Origin: Rippkaea orientalis PCC 8801
GTDB taxonomy: Bacteria > Cyanobacteriota > Cyanobacteriia > Cyanobacteriales > Microcystaceae
Assembly: GCF_000021805.1 (NCBI RefSeq)
Contig: NC_011726.1
Span: 1,922,001 to 1,986,000 of the forward strand
Direction: 5' to 3'
Length of the DNA: 64,000 bases
In this document: piece by piece, positions 51,780-61,721 of the stretch
Numbering within the stretch: position 1 is the stretch's first letter
Layout of the letters: each line of letters starts with the position of its first letter
The notes under the pieces: generated by a model
The model's input: only the letters and a program-made list of their open reading frames with translations
Told to the model about the DNA's origin: nothing
Database searches by the model: none
Translations under genes and position numbers: made by a program

Positions 51780-53258
51780 CTAAGATAACTTAACCGTTTC
51801 TCGAATGTTCCCTTGCACCTCACCAACCCCTTGATTAAACTCATGATCTTGGGGACAAACCCTCATTGATAAGCCATATTTCGGTTTAAGGGAAATCACA
51901 CCAGCACGATCAATTTGTTGACCCCCAATATATTGCCAACGAAAACGCTGCAGTAACATTCCTAAGACTATTTTTAGTTCCATCATGGCAAAAGTTGCCC
52001 CAATACACAGGCGAGGACCCGCACTAAAGGGGTTATATTCGTAAATAGACGGAGTAATCGTTTCCCATCGCTCAGGTTTAAACGCCTCTGGATCGGGATA
52101 AATTTCTGACATATGATGGGTATGGTAAATACTGACCAAGACTTCAGTCCCTTTAGGCAATACATAACCGTCTAATTCAGTGGTTTCAGACGTAACTCGA
52201 CCATTCCAAGGAACAGAGGTTAAAATTCGCATACTCTCTTTAATCACCCTATCGAGTAACGGGAGTTGAGGCAATTGTTCAAGGGTGGGGGGTTCTCCTT
52301 GGAGGACACTCTCAAGTTCGTTAACGAGATCTCCCAGAATTTGAGGATGCTGTGACAGTAGAAACATCGTCCAAGTTAACGCATTAGCCGTGGTTTCATG
52401 TCCCGCTAGAAAAATGACTCCCGTATGGGCAATTAATTCGGCTTCACTCAAAGGATGACCACTCTCTTCCTCCCGCGCTTGAATTAACATCGATAAGACA
52501 TCGTTATCATTCGCCCCTTTAGCCCGTTTATCATCAATAATTTTCTTGATTTTTGCTTCATATTGTGCTAAAAGATTGAGATAACGATGAAAAATCAACC
52601 CCGGAATATCAAAGGGAAATAGCATAATTGATGATGATCTTTGGCAGTTTAAAACCTGTTGAAGAAGTTCTCCTGCCGTACTATCAACGCTATTGATATC
52701 TTCACCAAAGAGCGTTTTAGTGGCGATTCGTAAGGTCAATCGTTGCATTAATTGGCTAATTTCACAGGGTTGATTAATGGCAAGCTGATCGATTTCTAAT
52801 TGAGTCATCGCAACCATTTCATCTCGATATGACTCAACTTGGGTTTTGTGAAAAGCTGGCATCATTAATTTACGTTGTTGTAAATGCTCCTCTCCATTAA
52901 CACCAAATAATCCTACTCCGTAATTTTTTAAAGGTTCAGTTCTTGGTGAGTCATCTTTGTGGCGATATAGTGTTCCTGATAAGGGGCGTTTGTGGTAAAT
53001 ATTATGTTGAGTAGTGACTTGACGGACAATTTCTGGTCCGTAGGCTAGAATTGTCCCTGGACAATTATTATCTGCTGAATAAAGATTCGTTCCCCCTGAG
53101 GCAGCTAACGAGACAACTTTTCCATAGGTGTTAAACAGTTCATTACTCAAACCAATACAATCTTTTCCAAAACGAATAACATTAAGGCTACGACCAATTA
53201 GGGGTAAGGTTGAAGGACCAGGAATCGTCCACTCAGGTTTTTGGGTTAATGCAATCAT
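51780..53258 (-). CDS. Cytochrome P450
   Basis: This 492-residue P450 has the I-helix LAGHETTANALTW, the K-helix ESMR, and the haem loop FSAGPRLCIGATFAMME with the cysteine ligand. It has no membrane anchor, as is usual in bacteria. It resembles cyanobacterial CYP110-like enzymes, some of which act on fatty acids or terpenes; the subfamily is a guess. A ferredoxin gene lies ~130 bp upstream in the same direction and could be its electron donor. Confidence 0.93.
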   Translation of the reverse strand: MIALTQKPEWTIPGPSTLPLIGRSLNVIRFGKDCIGLSNELFNTYGKVVSLAASGGTNLYSADNNCPGTILAYGPEIVRQVTTQHNIYHKRPLSGTLYRHKDDSPRTEPLKNYGVGLFGVNGEEHLQQRKLMMPAFHKTQVESYRDEMVAMTQLEIDQLAINQPCEISQLMQRLTLRIATKTLFGEDINSVDSTAGELLQQVLNCQRSSSIMLFPFDIPGLIFHRYLNLLAQYEAKIKKIIDDKRAKGANDNDVLSMLIQAREEESGHPLSEAELIAHTGVIFLAGHETTANALTWTMFLLSQHPQILGDLVNELESVLQGEPPTLEQLPQLPLLDRVIKESMRILTSVPWNGRVTSETTELDGYVLPKGTEVLVSIYHTHHMSEIYPDPEAFKPERWETITPSIYEYNPFSAGPRLCIGATFAMMELKIVLGMLLQRFRWQYIGGQQIDRAGVISLKPKYGLSMRVCPQDHEFNQGVGEVQGNIRETVKLS

Positions 53259-53391
53259 TTTGGCTGTTTTTCCTAGTAAACAAAGGGATCTAAAACTGAA
53301 ATTCTTTCTTGAGATTTGTAATAAGTTCTTGAGAGGTTATTATAGGCCTAAAGCCCTAACTCCGACCTACTTATTATCTTGTTTCTTGACA

Positions 53392-53805
53392 CTATTTTTT
53401 GGGGGATTTTCCCTTGGGATCTCGATGAACTTGGGGAAACCCTAACGGTTTAATTTCTTGATATTTGCGTTCTTCTTCAAGTTTTTTCAATTTTGTATAA
53501 TCAACCCAGTGGATACAATCAACGGGACAAGTATCGATCGCCTCTTGGATGGTTTCCTCTTGATCGCCATCTTGATTATAAACCCGCGATCGCCCGTAAT
53601 CTCCTTCAATATAAAAGGTATTCGGGGCAACATGGGCGCAGTGTTTGCAGCCAATACAAACCACTTCATCAACATAAACGCCTTTTTGCCGCAATCGACC
53701 GCCCAATTCTGGCTCAAAACCCGTTCTTTCGGGGGCATCTCGAAAGATCCCCCCTAACTCTGGTTCTAGTCCAGAGCGATCGGGAATAGGGGAAAAATCA
53801 GCCAT
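53392..53805 (-). CDS. Ferredoxin, single 4Fe-4S cluster
   Basis: This 137-residue protein has a central ferredoxin domain with cluster cysteines in CIGCKHC and a distal CPVDC. The N-terminal ~40 residues contain a duplicated segment (RSGLEPELGG and RTGFEPELGG), and the C-terminus is charged. Its start overlaps the ycf35 stop by one base, so it is the third gene of the DUF2997-ycf35-ferredoxin operon, an arrangement seen across cyanobacteria. Confidence 0.9.
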   Translation of the reverse strand: MADFSPIPDRSGLEPELGGIFRDAPERTGFEPELGGRLRQKGVYVDEVVCIGCKHCAHVAPNTFYIEGDYGRSRVYNQDGDQEETIQEAIDTCPVDCIHWVDYTKLKKLEEERKYQEIKPLGFPQVHRDPKGKSPKK

Positions 53806-54191
53806 TAGGCACTCCAGCGTTGAACAACGAGGCGAATTGATCCGTCTTCGTTCTTTTGTTCTTCGGCAACCTGAAAGCCTTGTTTAGCCGATTCGCTCAG
53901 TACGGTATGATAGGCGTAACCTTGGGTCACTTTTTTGAGGAATCCTTCGACGGATAGGGGTTGTTGCCAGTATTGTAAGTCAGCGACTAACTCATACTCA
54001 CTGCCATTCCAGCGAAAGCCAATATCGTAATTATTCTCTTGTTCTACCACGACTTCGGCTGTATGGGTTTGTCCTTGATAGCCTCTGACGGGGTGAGGAC
54101 CTTCTTTCCAATTCACTCCCATCTCTTCAAGGGCGGCTTTGAGGGAGGGTAAATTACGGATTTGGGTTTTGATATTGCTAAAGTGTGACAT
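53805..54191 (-). CDS. ycf35: Ycf35 (DUF1257) protein
   Basis: This 128-residue protein of the Ycf35/DUF1257 family, found in cyanobacteria and red-algal plastids, opens with MSHFSNIKTQIRNLPSLKAA. The function is unknown. ATG 54191 gives the family start; an in-frame ATG at 54218 would add nine residues. Confidence 0.9.
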   Translation of the reverse strand: MSHFSNIKTQIRNLPSLKAALEEMGVNWKEGPHPVRGYQGQTHTAEVVVEQENNYDIGFRWNGSEYELVADLQYWQQPLSVEGFLKKVTQGYAYHTVLSESAKQGFQVAEEQKNEDGSIRLVVQRWSA

Positions 54192-54245
54192 AGGCTCTTG
54201 GGTTGATAAATTAAACAAAGTTTAACAAAAACGCTCTTAAAATGC

Positions 54246-54479
54246 TTACCATTGGCTAAATTCCGCTTGATTAGCAGCTTTAGCTGATTGATTAACCGTT
54301 TGAGCGTAATATTGAGAGGTTTTCTCCTGAGACACCACTCGCCCTAATTGAGCTTCGATCGCCGCCGTTACCTCTTGACAAGAGGCTCCTATTATGCCTG
54401 TCACTTTTTCTTGGACACGACCATCGGGGTAGATGATAAATTCTAGGGTTTCCAGGTTCATGGCTGATTTTTGGCTCAT
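54246..54479 (-). CDS. DUF2997 protein
   Basis: This 77-residue DUF2997 protein contains LEFIIYPDGRVQEKV and VTAAIEAQLGRVV. It is the first gene of the operon with ycf35 and ferredoxin, suggesting a shared iron-sulfur or redox role (context inference). The true start may be the Met at 54461. Confidence 0.85.
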   Translation of the reverse strand: MSQKSAMNLETLEFIIYPDGRVQEKVTGIIGASCQEVTAAIEAQLGRVVSQEKTSQYYAQTVNQSAKAANQAEFSQW

Positions 54480-54860
54480 TCTTGGGCATTAAGCAGGGTT
54501 TTTACAGAAGGTCAAGATCAATATTGCTAACTGCGCTCAATACAATAATCTTAAGCAACCGTAACAATATGAATCAAATTTTAGCAAAAATTAATATTTA
54601 GTAGGGGACTTACTCACTTTGTTTGTAAGTTTCGCTTAACTTTCGGTGAGAGTCAAGCCAGAATCGTGACTGTAACAAAAATATACATATTGGGCAAGGG
54701 ACAGGAGTCAGGGGAATAAGTAAGTCGGTATAAATAAAGGTAGGGTGGGCATTGTCCACCAAAAAGCTAAAATGCTGATGTAAAGATTATTGTGGGCATT
54801 GCCCACCCTACAGATATTGTTCGTTTAATTATGCTGACCTACTTAATAGAGAACAAAGGT
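54480..54860. other. Repeat-bearing gap
   Basis: This 381-base gap has no gene. Its right half (54721-54815) carries two oppositely oriented GGTGGGCA palindromes, at 54744-54760 and near 54791-54808. The flank (TAAGTCGGTATAAATAAAG) is shared with 63562-63632. Confidence 0.75.
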
Positions 54861-55310
54861 CTAGCGAGGAAACCAGCTATTATCTAATAATTGCTCAAGA
54901 CGATAGGGGCATTGTTGAGGAAAATTAACTTTTAAACGGGTTTTCCGTTGAACAAAAAGGAGAGCATCTTGATAAATTATTGGTAATTCTCGCTCTAAAT
55001 GATTGCGTAAATTAGTAGTTAAACGTCTTTTTAATTGGGTTCGGAAACCCACGATTTCAGATTCCCAATGTCCGGCATTACGTTCATATTGTTCCGTCCA
55101 ATATTGACACAGTAATAAGTGCCTAATAATGTGTTCTAGCAAGCTTTCTACTGCTCGCTTTTTTTCATTACCCAAATCTTCTAATGCCTCAATTAAGTTT
55201 TTTAGATCTAATTCTGAAAAACGTCTTGATTTTAAGAGTTTAATCGTTTCTTCTAACCATTGATCCTCATCAGTTATATACAGATTTTCTAAATCAGTTT
55301 TGACACTCAT
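54861..55310 (-). CDS. DUF29 protein
   Basis: This 149-residue DUF29 protein has YITDEDQWLEETIKLLKSRR, LIEALEDLGNEKKRAVESLL and FPQQCPYRLEQLLD. It is a common, uncharacterised, multi-copy cyanobacterial family. Mostly helical, no signal. Single gene. Confidence 0.87.
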   Translation of the reverse strand: MSVKTDLENLYITDEDQWLEETIKLLKSRRFSELDLKNLIEALEDLGNEKKRAVESLLEHIIRHLLLCQYWTEQYERNAGHWESEIVGFRTQLKRRLTTNLRNHLERELPIIYQDALLFVQRKTRLKVNFPQQCPYRLEQLLDNSWFPR

Positions 55311-55372
55311 AATTGTTATGATTAGTATTGATTAATCAATCCTATTCTATTTGACTTTTATCAGAACTATCC

Positions 55373-56488
55373 TCAATTATTCAGAGAACGAGGATCAAGG
55401 GCATCGCGCAGTCCATCTCCGAGTAAATTAAAGGCTAAGACAGTGAGAACGATCAGCAAAGCTGGTGGCCAAATTAACCAAGGTTGTAAGACTAAAATTG
55501 ACGCATTAGTTGCAATAGAAAGTAAATTTCCCCAACTGGGATCGGGTTGTTGAATGCCTAACCCAATTAAACTTAAGACAGACTCAGCGACAATAAACCC
55601 TGGAACCGCTAAAGTAGCAGAAATAATGATATAAGTAGCCGTTTGAGGCAAAATATGCTGAATAATAATCCGCCAAGGGGTTGCCCCCATTGCCCTTGCT
55701 GCTTGAACAAATTCCTGTTCTTTAAGAGAGAGAACTTGTCCCCGAATAACCCGCGCTAGTCCTGACCAACTAATAAAAGACGTAATTAAAACAATCAATA
55801 AAAACCGTTGAGTACTGCTTAAACTAGGGGGTAAAACTGCCGCTAAAGCTACTAATAAATAAAGCCCTGGAATGGTCATTAAAACTTCAACTAAACGCAT
55901 TAATCCTGCATCTAACCACCCTCCAAAATAGCCAGAAATACCACCAACAATCATACCCAAAGGAAAAGAAATAATAATACCAACTAAGCCAATAAATAGG
56001 CTGATTCTCCCCCCAAATATCAGCCGACTAAATTGATCTCGTCCTTGTTCATCGGTTCCCAAAAGATTTAATTTTGCTTGCCCAACCGTTCCGAATAAAT
56101 GACGATCAAAAGGAATACCAGGGAAAATTTCTACTTCTTTGAAGGTGGGGGGTAAGGGGAGACGAATTTGGAATAGCTGATAGCGATCGCCTTTAACAAA
56201 TAAACGGATCGGAGTGGGTTGCTTAAAATCAATATTTAAGGTGCGTTTTCCCGTTTCAAGATCGGTGGGACTTTGGGTGGTGGGATAAACATGAAGTCCA
56301 ATAAACTCACCGTCTGGGGTTGTCCAATAGATGGGAGTCGGAGGTAATAATGATCCGTCAATTTGCGAAGAATAGGGATTATAGGGGGCAACAAAATCGG
56401 CTGCTATGACTAAACTATAGAAGATTATTAATAGAATTGCCCCAAAACGCGCGAGGGAGTTAGTTTTAAGCTTTTGCCACCAGTTCAT
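55373..56488 (-). CDS. Oligopeptide/dipeptide ABC transporter permease (DppC-like)
   Basis: This 371-residue protein has an N-terminal membrane helix, a ~110-residue extracytoplasmic insert and five further helices. The ATPase-contact EAA loop is QEFVQAARAMGATPWRIIIQHILPQ-like (around residue 265). It lacks neighbouring DppB, binding protein or ATPase genes, so the system is split across the genome. Confidence 0.9.
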   Translation of the reverse strand: MNWWQKLKTNSLARFGAILLIIFYSLVIAADFVAPYNPYSSQIDGSLLPPTPIYWTTPDGEFIGLHVYPTTQSPTDLETGKRTLNIDFKQPTPIRLFVKGDRYQLFQIRLPLPPTFKEVEIFPGIPFDRHLFGTVGQAKLNLLGTDEQGRDQFSRLIFGGRISLFIGLVGIIISFPLGMIVGGISGYFGGWLDAGLMRLVEVLMTIPGLYLLVALAAVLPPSLSSTQRFLLIVLITSFISWSGLARVIRGQVLSLKEQEFVQAARAMGATPWRIIIQHILPQTATYIIISATLAVPGFIVAESVLSLIGLGIQQPDPSWGNLLSIATNASILVLQPWLIWPPALLIVLTVLAFNLLGDGLRDALDPRSLNN

Positions 56489-56596
56489 AGATGTTATCGA
56501 TTAAGCTAAGATATGGGGAAGAATTGGCTTGAGTTTTAAGGATAGCATTATGACAGATGCAAAGGAATGCTACCAATAAGGGAACTTAAGGTTTTT

Positions 56597-56929
56597 TTAT
56601 TGACCACAACAGCGATCGATCCCTAAACTATCAAGAATGAGGTCACTGACTGCATTAGCAACAGCAAACTCACTAAAAAACGTCTCACGAAAGTCAAAAG
56701 CTTGCATTTCGGTTACAATAGCAATAACTAACGAACCTAAATCATTTTCGCCTTCGAGTCGCTGACGAACGAAAATTTGAGCCGCTCGTTGAGCAATGTT
56801 TTGATTAATTGATTCAGGAATAAACTCTTGATCGAGCCAAGTTTGTAAAGCGACACGCAACCATTCCCCCTCTTGTTGGGGATCTTGAATGGGGGGTAAG
56901 GTAATGGGAGGGATAGGTTCAGCGGCCAT
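56597..56929 (-). CDS. Hypothetical acidic protein
   Basis: This 110-residue protein has a Pro-rich start (AAEPIPPITLPPIQDPQQEG) and a helical remainder ending in DRCCGQ. I do not recognise a named family. It is divergent from aat with 29 bp between starts, so the promoters overlap. It is probably real, given an intact frame and typical composition. Confidence 0.6.
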   Translation of the reverse strand: MAAEPIPPITLPPIQDPQQEGEWLRVALQTWLDQEFIPESINQNIAQRAAQIFVRQRLEGENDLGSLVIAIVTEMQAFDFRETFFSEFAVANAVSDLILDSLGIDRCCGQ

Positions 56930-56958
56930 AGAAAATTGCTAATTGAAACAAGCGATAA

Positions 56959-57540
56959 ATGGAATTTGCTGAAGATATAGAGACTATTATACAGGGATAT
57001 GCTCAAGGTTATTTTTTAATGGCTGACGACATGGGGATTATGGGCTGGTATTCTAGTCGGAAACGCGCTCTAATCCCCTTAGATGAGCGTTTTCGCTATC
57101 CAAAATCCTTGCAGAGAGTTTTGAATCAAAATCGGTTTTCTGTTGCCATTAATCGAGATTTTTTAGGGGTCTGCGAAGGTTGCGCCCAACGAGAAACCAC
57201 TTGGATCTCTCCCCAATTGATAGACATTTATTACGACCTCTATCAAGAGGGATGGGCTCATAGCTTTGAAACCTGGCAAGGGGATGAATTAGCCGGAGGA
57301 ATTTTAGGGATTGCTATTGGAGGAGCGTTTATTGGGGAATCTATGTTTTATCGCATTCCAGAGGGGTCTAAAGTAGCTATGGTGAAATTAGTAGAACATC
57401 TGAAAAAACGGAATTTTATTCTATTTGATGCTCAATTACAAAACCCCCATTTAGAAAGATTTGGAGCCTATCAAGTTAATGATCAAACCTATCAGGTTTT
57501 ATTGCAAAAAGCCTTAACTAAAAATTGTGTTTTTAGTTAA
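56959..57540 (+). CDS. aat: Leucyl/phenylalanyl-tRNA--protein transferase
   Basis: This 193-residue enzyme adds Leu or Phe to proteins with N-terminal Arg or Lys, marking them for ClpAP/ClpS (N-end rule). The family core is visible in [44 protein letters not shown] and [12 protein letters not shown]. Full length. Confidence 0.94.
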   Translation: MEFAEDIETIIQGYAQGYFLMADDMGIMGWYSSRKRALIPLDERFRYPKSLQRVLNQNRFSVAINRDFLGVCEGCAQRETTWISPQLIDIYYDLYQEGWAHSFETWQGDELAGGILGIAIGGAFIGESMFYRIPEGSKVAMVKLVEHLKKRNFILFDAQLQNPHLERFGAYQVNDQTYQVLLQKALTKNCVFS

Positions 57541-57661
57541 GAAAAAACTAAGTAAAAAAATAGACAAGGGGATCCAGTTTTTAGATAAAGGAGAAGGGAT
57601 TAATGAACAAATCGTTATTGATGAACTCAGCAAAAAATTACGTCAATCTAAGGAAAATTAA
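57527..57661 (+). pseudogene. Antitoxin-like fragment overlapping aat end
   Basis: GTG 57527 opens 44 codons containing DKGIQFLDKGEGINEQIVID, which resembles the C-terminal part of small cyanobacterial antitoxins. The N-terminal part is missing and no toxin follows. It may be a short expressed protein, but a remnant is more likely. Confidence 0.4.
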
Positions 57662-57966
57662 TCAATCATGGTTATCGTGATTTAGAATCTTGATTTTTAG
57701 AAGATGAATCATAAGTAAGAGATCCTTATTAATTTAAAGATACATCAATTTTAATGAATTTATATTACACAGAAACACTAGCGGATTGGATCGTCCTAAA
57801 ATAGTAGGTAAGAAGACTAACATAAGTGAGTTTGTAAGCTAGCTCCTGCTCTTCAATAGCTGCCTTCTTTAACAGTCTGCCCTGCTCAACGTTCGACAGT
57901 TCCAAGGGACGTTTGAACGCATCTACGGTAAGTAAAGCAAGGGTTTTAGAAGAGGAAATACACACC
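57662..57966. other. Gap between aat and AGE gene
   Basis: These 305 bases have no convincing gene. A minus-strand frame (57765-58031) overlaps the AGE gene start and shows no family resemblance. The AGE promoter must lie here. Confidence 0.45.
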
Positions 57967-59949
57967 ATGATGAAACACTTCATCCAAGCTACAACAATCA
58001 TGGGAATTGTCCTGAATAAACAACCAGACACCCATCAATTTGTTATTGAATCGCGCTCAGGGGATCATTATTGTATCAACGTTAAAGAAACCACTGATTT
58101 TCGCTGTTTAACCAATCTCGATGGCATTAATAATGATCGCTTTCTTGATCCGACTAACCCCCCCCAAAATCTAGCTGAAAAAATTGACGCTTACCTTCAT
58201 GAAAACCTGCTGGTTGCGGTTGAAGCGATTGAAGAAATTCAAGGAGAAAAAATTCTTTTTGACGCAACTTGCATTCATTTGCTAACCACCCCCAAATCAC
58301 AATACTTATTTGAACAAACCCACTGGTGGTTAAACCAAATTTCTCGCATGGCCGATGAATGGTTAGATGATTTATTTGGCGATCGCCGTAACTATACCGA
58401 AGCGGACTTTTCCCAACTCTATCGCACCAATCTGAATATTGTGGGACTCCCCACCGATAACGATATTCAGGAGATGGCCACCCTATCGCGCTTAATTTTT
58501 GGTCTGTCTTCGGCCTATCTTTTAACCGGCAACCAGCGATATCTATCCGCAGCGTCAGCCGGGGTTAATTTTCAGCGCGAAGCTTTCCGCAGTCTCAGTC
58601 ATGACGGCAAATACTGCTTCTGGGCTTATGGTCGTCGTCGTCAAAAGTACGGAACCGAATGGAAGATGCTCTCAGAAGACGGAACCGACGCGGGAACCAT
58701 GCCCATTTACGAACAAATTTACGCCCTAGCGGGATTAACCCAATACTACCGCATTACCAATGATTGGGCAGTTTTCCGAGATATTCGACGAACTATTCGC
58801 ACTTTTAATGATTTTTATCTGGATACCAAAGCTAATAACCCCGATTTTCCCGGTAAAGGCGGATATTTCTCCCATCTGGACTATGCTACCATGCGTCCAG
58901 ATAATCCCTCATTAGGCATCAATCAATCCCGCAAGAACTGGAACTCCATCGGTGATCATATTCCTGCCTATTTGATTAATTTATTGTTAGCCCTTGATCC
59001 TTTGCCCGTAGGACGAGAATCTGACGCTGATTTAAAACAATTTGTGCAAATTTGTCGGGAAATGCTCGATGATTGTACTAAAAATATCCTAGAACATTTT
59101 CCTGACCCTCATTGCCCCTATGTCAATGAACGCTTTAAAGCTGACTGGACTCCCGAACACGACTGGAATTGGCAACAAAATCGAGCAATTGTCGGCCATA
59201 ACCTGAAAATTGCCTGGAATCTCACCCGTGTAGCTAATTACTACCTCTCTACAGGGAATAAAATCGATGCCGACAAAGCCTTAGCGTTAGCGACCAGTCT
59301 GGCTGATAAAATGCTCGAATATGGCTTAGATCCGGTCAGAGGAGGCTGTTTTGATGCAGTCGAACGAGATCCCAAAAATGGTATGACCTTCCAATTTGCC
59401 TGGGGTAGTACGAAAGACTTCTGGCAACAAGAACAAGGCATTTTAGCCTATCTCATTCTCTATGGAAAAACGAAAAAACCCGAATATCTGAAAGCAGCCC
59501 GCGAAATGATGGCCTTTTGGAATGTATTCTTCTTGGATCGGGATAATCGAGGGGTTTTCTTCCGCGTTAGTGAAATTGGATCACCCGTTGTTCAAGGCAG
59601 TTACATCAATAAAGGAGGTCACGCGATCGCCGGGTATCATGCTTTTGAACTAAACTACCTCGCCCACTTATATATTCGCTCCTTAGTCGGATTAGCACCA
59701 GGGGGAGATGAGAATTTCTGTCTCTATTTCCATCTGCCGGCCAATAGTCAACAGCGTTCGATCAACGTTCTTCCTGACTACTTCCCACCTGGACAGGTCA
59801 AAATTGTGGGAATTACCGTTAATGGGGTATCTCGACGCGCGATTGCAGAAGATCAGTTTCAAATTCATCTAACAGAGTCCGATCTAGAGTCTAATACTGA
59901 TTGCATCATCATTGTTGAGTTTCAAGCAAGCGATCGTAATTTGACTTAG
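57967..59949 (+). CDS. AGE-family (N-acylglucosamine 2-epimerase-like) protein
   Basis: This 660-residue protein has a ~100-residue N-terminal domain, a long (alpha/alpha)6-barrel of the AGE type (~110-590) with DYATMRPDNPSLG, HDWNWQQNRAIVGHNLKIAW and GGCFDAVERDPKNG, and a C-terminal beta region. AGE enzymes isomerise sugars, but this form is much longer than the ~400-residue epimerases and its substrate is unknown. ATG 57967 is preferred over upstream TTG 57913. It is first in a row of three genes read in the same direction. Confidence 0.8.
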   Translation: MMKHFIQATTIMGIVLNKQPDTHQFVIESRSGDHYCINVKETTDFRCLTNLDGINNDRFLDPTNPPQNLAEKIDAYLHENLLVAVEAIEEIQGEKILFDATCIHLLTTPKSQYLFEQTHWWLNQISRMADEWLDDLFGDRRNYTEADFSQLYRTNLNIVGLPTDNDIQEMATLSRLIFGLSSAYLLTGNQRYLSAASAGVNFQREAFRSLSHDGKYCFWAYGRRRQKYGTEWKMLSEDGTDAGTMPIYEQIYALAGLTQYYRITNDWAVFRDIRRTIRTFNDFYLDTKANNPDFPGKGGYFSHLDYATMRPDNPSLGINQSRKNWNSIGDHIPAYLINLLLALDPLPVGRESDADLKQFVQICREMLDDCTKNILEHFPDPHCPYVNERFKADWTPEHDWNWQQNRAIVGHNLKIAWNLTRVANYYLSTGNKIDADKALALATSLADKMLEYGLDPVRGGCFDAVERDPKNGMTFQFAWGSTKDFWQQEQGILAYLILYGKTKKPEYLKAAREMMAFWNVFFLDRDNRGVFFRVSEIGSPVVQGSYINKGGHAIAGYHAFELNYLAHLYIRSLVGLAPGGDENFCLYFHLPANSQQRSINVLPDYFPPGQVKIVGITVNGVSRRAIAEDQFQIHLTESDLESNTDCIIIVEFQASDRNLT

Positions 59950-59990
59950 GAGGCAGGAGGCAGGAGGCAGAAGGCAGGAGGCAGGAGGCA
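59949..59990. repeat. 7-bp tandem repeat (GGAGGCA x6)
   Basis: Six copies of GGAGGCA (the fourth is GAAGGCA) begin at the last base of the AGE gene's stop codon and lie between it and the DJ-1/PfpI gene. Confidence 0.92.
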
Positions 59991-60042
59991 AAATATCTTC
60001 CCCACTCACTCCCTTCCCCACTCACCCCCTCCCCTCACATTC

Positions 60043-61626
60043 ATGGGAGTAAGTAAAATTATGTCTTATCTACCATTACAAGGCAAAAAAATCGCTATTC
60101 TAGTCAATTCACAGTATATCGCTCAAGAAATTAAAGGATACCAAGAAAAATTTACCGCTTATGGGGCAAAAGTTGACTTGATGTCTCGACTGTGGGGACA
60201 AACTGAGCAAACCTTCGTCAGTGAAGTGGAACAAGAAGGAAAAACCCCCGAAACCCTGACAGTTTGGATCGATTTTACCCAAGTTAATCTCAATGACTAC
60301 GCCGCCGTCATTATGGCGGCGAATTATCCCAGTGTGCGGTTACGTTGGCTAAGCGATCAAGATGCCTCCGGACAACCTATCAACAACAGTAGTGGTCGTC
60401 TTTCCCCTGCGGTACAATTCATCTATCAAGCCATGATGAACCCTAAAATCATCAAAGGCTTTCCTTGTCATGCGTTATGGCTTCTAACCCCTATTCCTGA
60501 AGTCTTAGCGGGTCGCAAAGTCACTTGTAACCGCGTGATGCTAGGGGATGTTAGTAACGCTGGAGCAATTATTAGTGAAACAGCCAGTGGGGTTGTCGTA
60601 GATAGCGATATCGTGACCAGTGACAGCGATAGTCACCGAGAAGCGTTTATTGAGGCGATTTGTCAACAAATTCAAGCCGTAGACCAAGGAACCCTACAAC
60701 CCGCTATCACGGCTGCTACGACTCCTTCTGCTAACGTCTCGGTTGAGTCCGTTATTCCCTATCTACGAGAACGCAAAATTTTGATCCTTCTCTCAGAATG
60801 GGGTTACTGGGGAGAAGAATTAGTCGGTCCGTTAGAAACATTTGACAAAGTGGGGTATCAAGTATCTTTCTGTACCCCCACTGGCCGAAGACCGAACGCG
60901 ATCGCGGTTTCCATGGACCCCCTTTATATCGATCCTCCTCTGGGTCGTTCTGTCACCTGCGTAGCGATGGCCAAAAAAGTCGCTGAAATTGATGATCCGA
61001 GTACCAATCAGGGGAAACGACTCGATACCCCGATCAATTTGAGGCAATGGTTTCCCGAACGTCCCTATTGGTCTGATTCCCAATTAGTACGGTTAATGGA
61101 GATTTACTACGAACGCCTCAGACGAGCCCAAGAAAGCCTTGATGAGTTCGATGCCTTATTAATTGTCGGGGGTAGTGGTCCTATCGTCGATTTAGCCAAT
61201 AATCAACGGGTTCACGACTTAATTCTCGGTTTCTATGGACAAGGCAAACCCGTCGCGGCCGAATGCTATGGGGTCACTTGTTTGGCTTTTGCTCGCAATA
61301 TCGAGAACAAACAATCGATTATTTGGGGTAAGCAGGTCACAGGACATTGTATCGAATACGATTACAAGGATGGAACTGGGTTTATGCGATCGCGCGGTCA
61401 ATTCCTCGATTTCAACATGGGACCCCCACCCTATCCCCTAGAATACATTCTACGGGATGCTACAGGACCTGACGGAGCTTATATCGGTAATTTTGGCCAT
61501 CCCACCAGTGTGATTGTGGATTATCCCTTTATTACGGGACGGTCTACCCCGGATTCCTATTTAACGGGACAAAAACTCGTTGAAGTCCTCGATGGGGAAC
61601 CCCCTCTGCGTCGTTGGGGTTGGTAG
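60043..61626 (+). CDS. Double DJ-1/PfpI-domain protein
   Basis: This 527-residue protein consists of two class I glutamine-amidotransferase-like (DJ-1/PfpI) domains, about 10-215 and 240-520. The nucleophile-elbow cysteines are in GFPCHALWLL (first, near residue 141) and AAECYGVTCLAF (second, near 408). Such domains act as deglycases, hydratases or isomerases; the activity here is not known. Start ATG 60043 or 60061 (MSYLPLQGKK). It lies between the AGE-like and ThDP genes. Confidence 0.82.
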   Translation: MGVSKIMSYLPLQGKKIAILVNSQYIAQEIKGYQEKFTAYGAKVDLMSRLWGQTEQTFVSEVEQEGKTPETLTVWIDFTQVNLNDYAAVIMAANYPSVRLRWLSDQDASGQPINNSSGRLSPAVQFIYQAMMNPKIIKGFPCHALWLLTPIPEVLAGRKVTCNRVMLGDVSNAGAIISETASGVVVDSDIVTSDSDSHREAFIEAICQQIQAVDQGTLQPAITAATTPSANVSVESVIPYLRERKILILLSEWGYWGEELVGPLETFDKVGYQVSFCTPTGRRPNAIAVSMDPLYIDPPLGRSVTCVAMAKKVAEIDDPSTNQGKRLDTPINLRQWFPERPYWSDSQLVRLMEIYYERLRRAQESLDEFDALLIVGGSGPIVDLANNQRVHDLILGFYGQGKPVAAECYGVTCLAFARNIENKQSIIWGKQVTGHCIEYDYKDGTGFMRSRGQFLDFNMGPPPYPLEYILRDATGPDGAYIGNFGHPTSVIVDYPFITGRSTPDSYLTGQKLVEVLDGEPPLRRWGW

Positions 61627-61650
61627 TTAAGAGAGTGGGAACAAAAGTAG

Positions 61651-61667
61651 GGTGGGCAATGCCCACC
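61651..61667. repeat. Dispersed palindrome GGTGGGCAATGCCCACC
   Basis: A copy of the family also found after sdhA and acnB, here between the DJ-1/PfpI and ThDP genes. Confidence 0.8.
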
Positions 61668-61721
61668 AAAAGGCTTTGATCTCAAGATTTACGGGTATTA
61701 TTGACTGTAGGAGAAAGCAAA

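Noticed and set aside
57765-58031. 88-codon minus-strand frame before the AGE gene
   Set aside because: It overlaps the AGE gene start on the other strand and matches nothing I know. A stretch from 57765 to about 57900 looks protein-like, but not enough to call.
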